Positions 5,135-6,178 of a stretch of DNA of 6,178 nucleotides are shown here, piece after piece. Source of the stretch: Aquirhabdus sp. (GTDB lineage Bacteria; Pseudomonadota; Gammaproteobacteria; Pseudomonadales; Moraxellaceae); the NCBI GenBank assembly GCA_030150135.1, contig JASLGO010000017.1, positions 1 to 6,178 of the forward strand, written 5' to 3'. The first letter of the stretch is position 1. Each line of letters starts with the position of its first letter. Both the position numbers and the translations under genes were made by a program. The notes below the pieces were generated by a model. That model worked only from the letters and a program-made list of their open reading frames with translations. It did no database searches and was not told the origin of the DNA.

Positions 5135-6178
5135 TTAGATCAGAACACGCCACAGGACAACAAAGAATGCTAGGACGATACATATCGTTGCGATTGGCCA
5201 AGGAGCCTGAATTGCTAGTGCGAGTAAGGTGATAAAACCACTGCCAGCTAACCAGTCACGGCGTCGCGTCTGAATGATATCCATGCGTAATTGCTGCATT
5301 TCTCGCCATTGCTTATCTTGCCAAGCGCCTTGTTGGCGTAGACCGTGGAGACTATCAATCATCAATGCAGGAAGATCGGTTGCGCCCATTAGCAAGTCTG
5401 GGAGTTGTTGTCCAAAATCACGCATGGCTTTGAGTGGATTCATATGTTGTCCCACCCATTCGGTGAGAATCGGTTTGGCTAACTTCCAGATATCCAGTTG
5501 TGGATAGAGGTCGCGTCCTAATCCTTCCACATGCACCAGCGTTTTCATGAGCAGCATGAGTTGTGGTGGAATTTCTAAGTGGTAACGTCGTGCAAGATCC
5601 ATGACTTGCATTAGGATTCCTGCAAAATCCAATTGATCCATGGGTTTTGAGATCATTGGACTGACGACACGACGCATATCGCGTGTCAGTGCGTTCTGGT
5701 CAGTGCCTTGAGGAATCCAGCCTGCTTGATGCACGATTTGGATCAGTTGAGAGAAGTTGTTTTGAATGACGGACAATAAAATCCGAGCAATGACCAGTCG
5801 GTCTTTATCAGAGAGTTCGCCAACAATCGCGCAATCCAGTGCGATAAAACGCGGTTCTGCTGGATTGAGCGTCTCAATGAACACATTACCAGGATGCATG
5901 TCTGCATGAAAAAAGTTGTCGCGGAAGACTTGAGTAAAGAAAATGGTAAGCCCTTTTTCTGCAAGTTGGCTGCGATCCATGCCGAGGCGTTCAAAGGTTG
6001 CCAAATCAGAAACAGGGACACCCATGATGCGTTCTGCAATCATGATATCGGTTGTGCTGGAATACACTTCAGGCACATACATCATTTTTGAGCCCAAGAA
6101 GTTATGACGCATTTGCATCGTGTTTGCTGCTTCTAAGGTCAGATCGAGCTCATTCAAAATCACTTGACGGTAATCATC
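5135..6178 (-). CDS. ubiB: Ubiquinone biosynthesis kinase-like protein UbiB, N-terminus outside window
   Basis: UbiB is an ABC1/ADCK-family atypical kinase-like ATPase at the inner membrane, needed for ubiquinone synthesis. The frame is open to the window edge (upstream codons read DDYRQ). The 347 residues seen are the C-terminal part; full-length homologs have about 540, so the GTG at 6163 is not the start. The KxGQ and nucleotide-loop motifs lie outside. Visible are ELDLTLEAANTMQMRHNF, YVPEVY, the FFTQVFRDNFFHADMHPGN catalytic-loop block (HADMHPGN at 5885-5908), and LDCAIVGEL, where the metal-binding Asp of the DFG-equivalent is followed by Cys-Ala. Further along are QLMLLMKTLVHVEG and GRDLYPQLDIWKLAKP, characteristic of UbiB. 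The C-terminus carries two hydrophobic segments (about WLAGSGFITLLALAI and PWPIATICIVLAFFVVLW), the usual UbiB membrane anchor. It is followed 38 bases later by mutM on the same strand. A downstream terminator is absent. Confidence 0.95.
   Translation of the reverse strand, partial: DDYRQVILNELDLTLEAANTMQMRHNFLGSKMMYVPEVYSSTTDIMIAERIMGVPVSDLATFERLGMDRSQLAEKGLTIFFTQVFRDNFFHADMHPGNVFIETLNPAEPRFIALDCAIVGELSDKDRLVIARILLSVIQNNFSQLIQIVHQAGWIPQGTDQNALTRDMRRVVSPMISKPMDQLDFAGILMQVMDLARRYHLEIPPQLMLLMKTLVHVEGLGRDLYPQLDIWKLAKPILTEWVGQHMNPLKAMRDFGQQLPDLLMGATDLPALMIDSLHGLRQQGAWQDKQWREMQQLRMDIIQTRRRDWLAGSGFITLLALAIQAPWPIATICIVLAFFVVLWRVLI

Noticed and set aside
5743..6039. - strand ORF of 98 residues within ubiB
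   Set aside because: It is in a different frame inside the well-supported UbiB catalytic region and has no independent features.
6161..6163. GTG start for the UbiB frame
   Set aside because: The frame stays open to the window edge and the family needs about 190 more N-terminal residues carrying its nucleotide-binding motifs.
1..6178. Search for a mobile element, CRISPR array, tRNA, phage or defence system
   Set aside because: All substantial ORFs are housekeeping or a small exported protein; no transposase, integrase, spaced repeats or tRNA-like folds were seen.

Overview
The window reads as ordinary chromosomal DNA from a gammaproteobacterium of the family Moraxellaceae, most likely Acinetobacter or a close relative. 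The main evidence is the OmpA-family protein at the left edge. Its C-terminal domain closely resembles Acinetobacter OmpA/Omp38 as I remember it: the FFDTNKS stretch, the NDRLSQARAEAVK peptidoglycan-binding helix and the NKTKEGRALNRRV ending. The moderately AT-rich composition fits, as does the uncharacterised small exported protein, which resembles proteins I recall from Acinetobacter. No database was searched.

Layout, left to right. (1) A 5'-truncated ompA on the + strand, complete from the end of its signal peptide, closed by a strong terminator. (2) typA/bipA (+), a ribosome-associated GTPase, with its own promoter and terminator. Its true start is the ATG at 1195. (3) A roughly 250-base intergenic region containing the typA terminator, two short palindromes and a possible promoter. 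(4) mscL (+), the large-conductance mechanosensitive channel. (5) A perfect 37-base inverted repeat that can terminate transcription from both sides. (6) Three genes on the - strand. Read in their own direction they are ubiB (truncated at the window edge), mutM/fpg 38 bases later, and a small exported protein of unknown function 95 bases after that. This last gene converges on mscL.

The genes do separate housekeeping jobs: outer-membrane anchoring to peptidoglycan (OmpA), ribosome assembly and stress translation (TypA), osmotic release (MscL), ubiquinone synthesis (UbiB) and oxidative DNA repair (MutM). ubiB and mutM are probably co-transcribed. No terminator is visible between mutM and the small gene, so read-through is possible, although the small gene also has a candidate promoter of its own.

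I see no mobile element, CRISPR array, tRNA, rRNA, phage gene or defence system, and no convincing new multi-gene system. The points most worth a second look are the uncharacterised exported protein with its FWRCLGC tail, the unusual promoter and leader of typA, and an Ala in place of Gly in the DFG-equivalent motif of UbiB.
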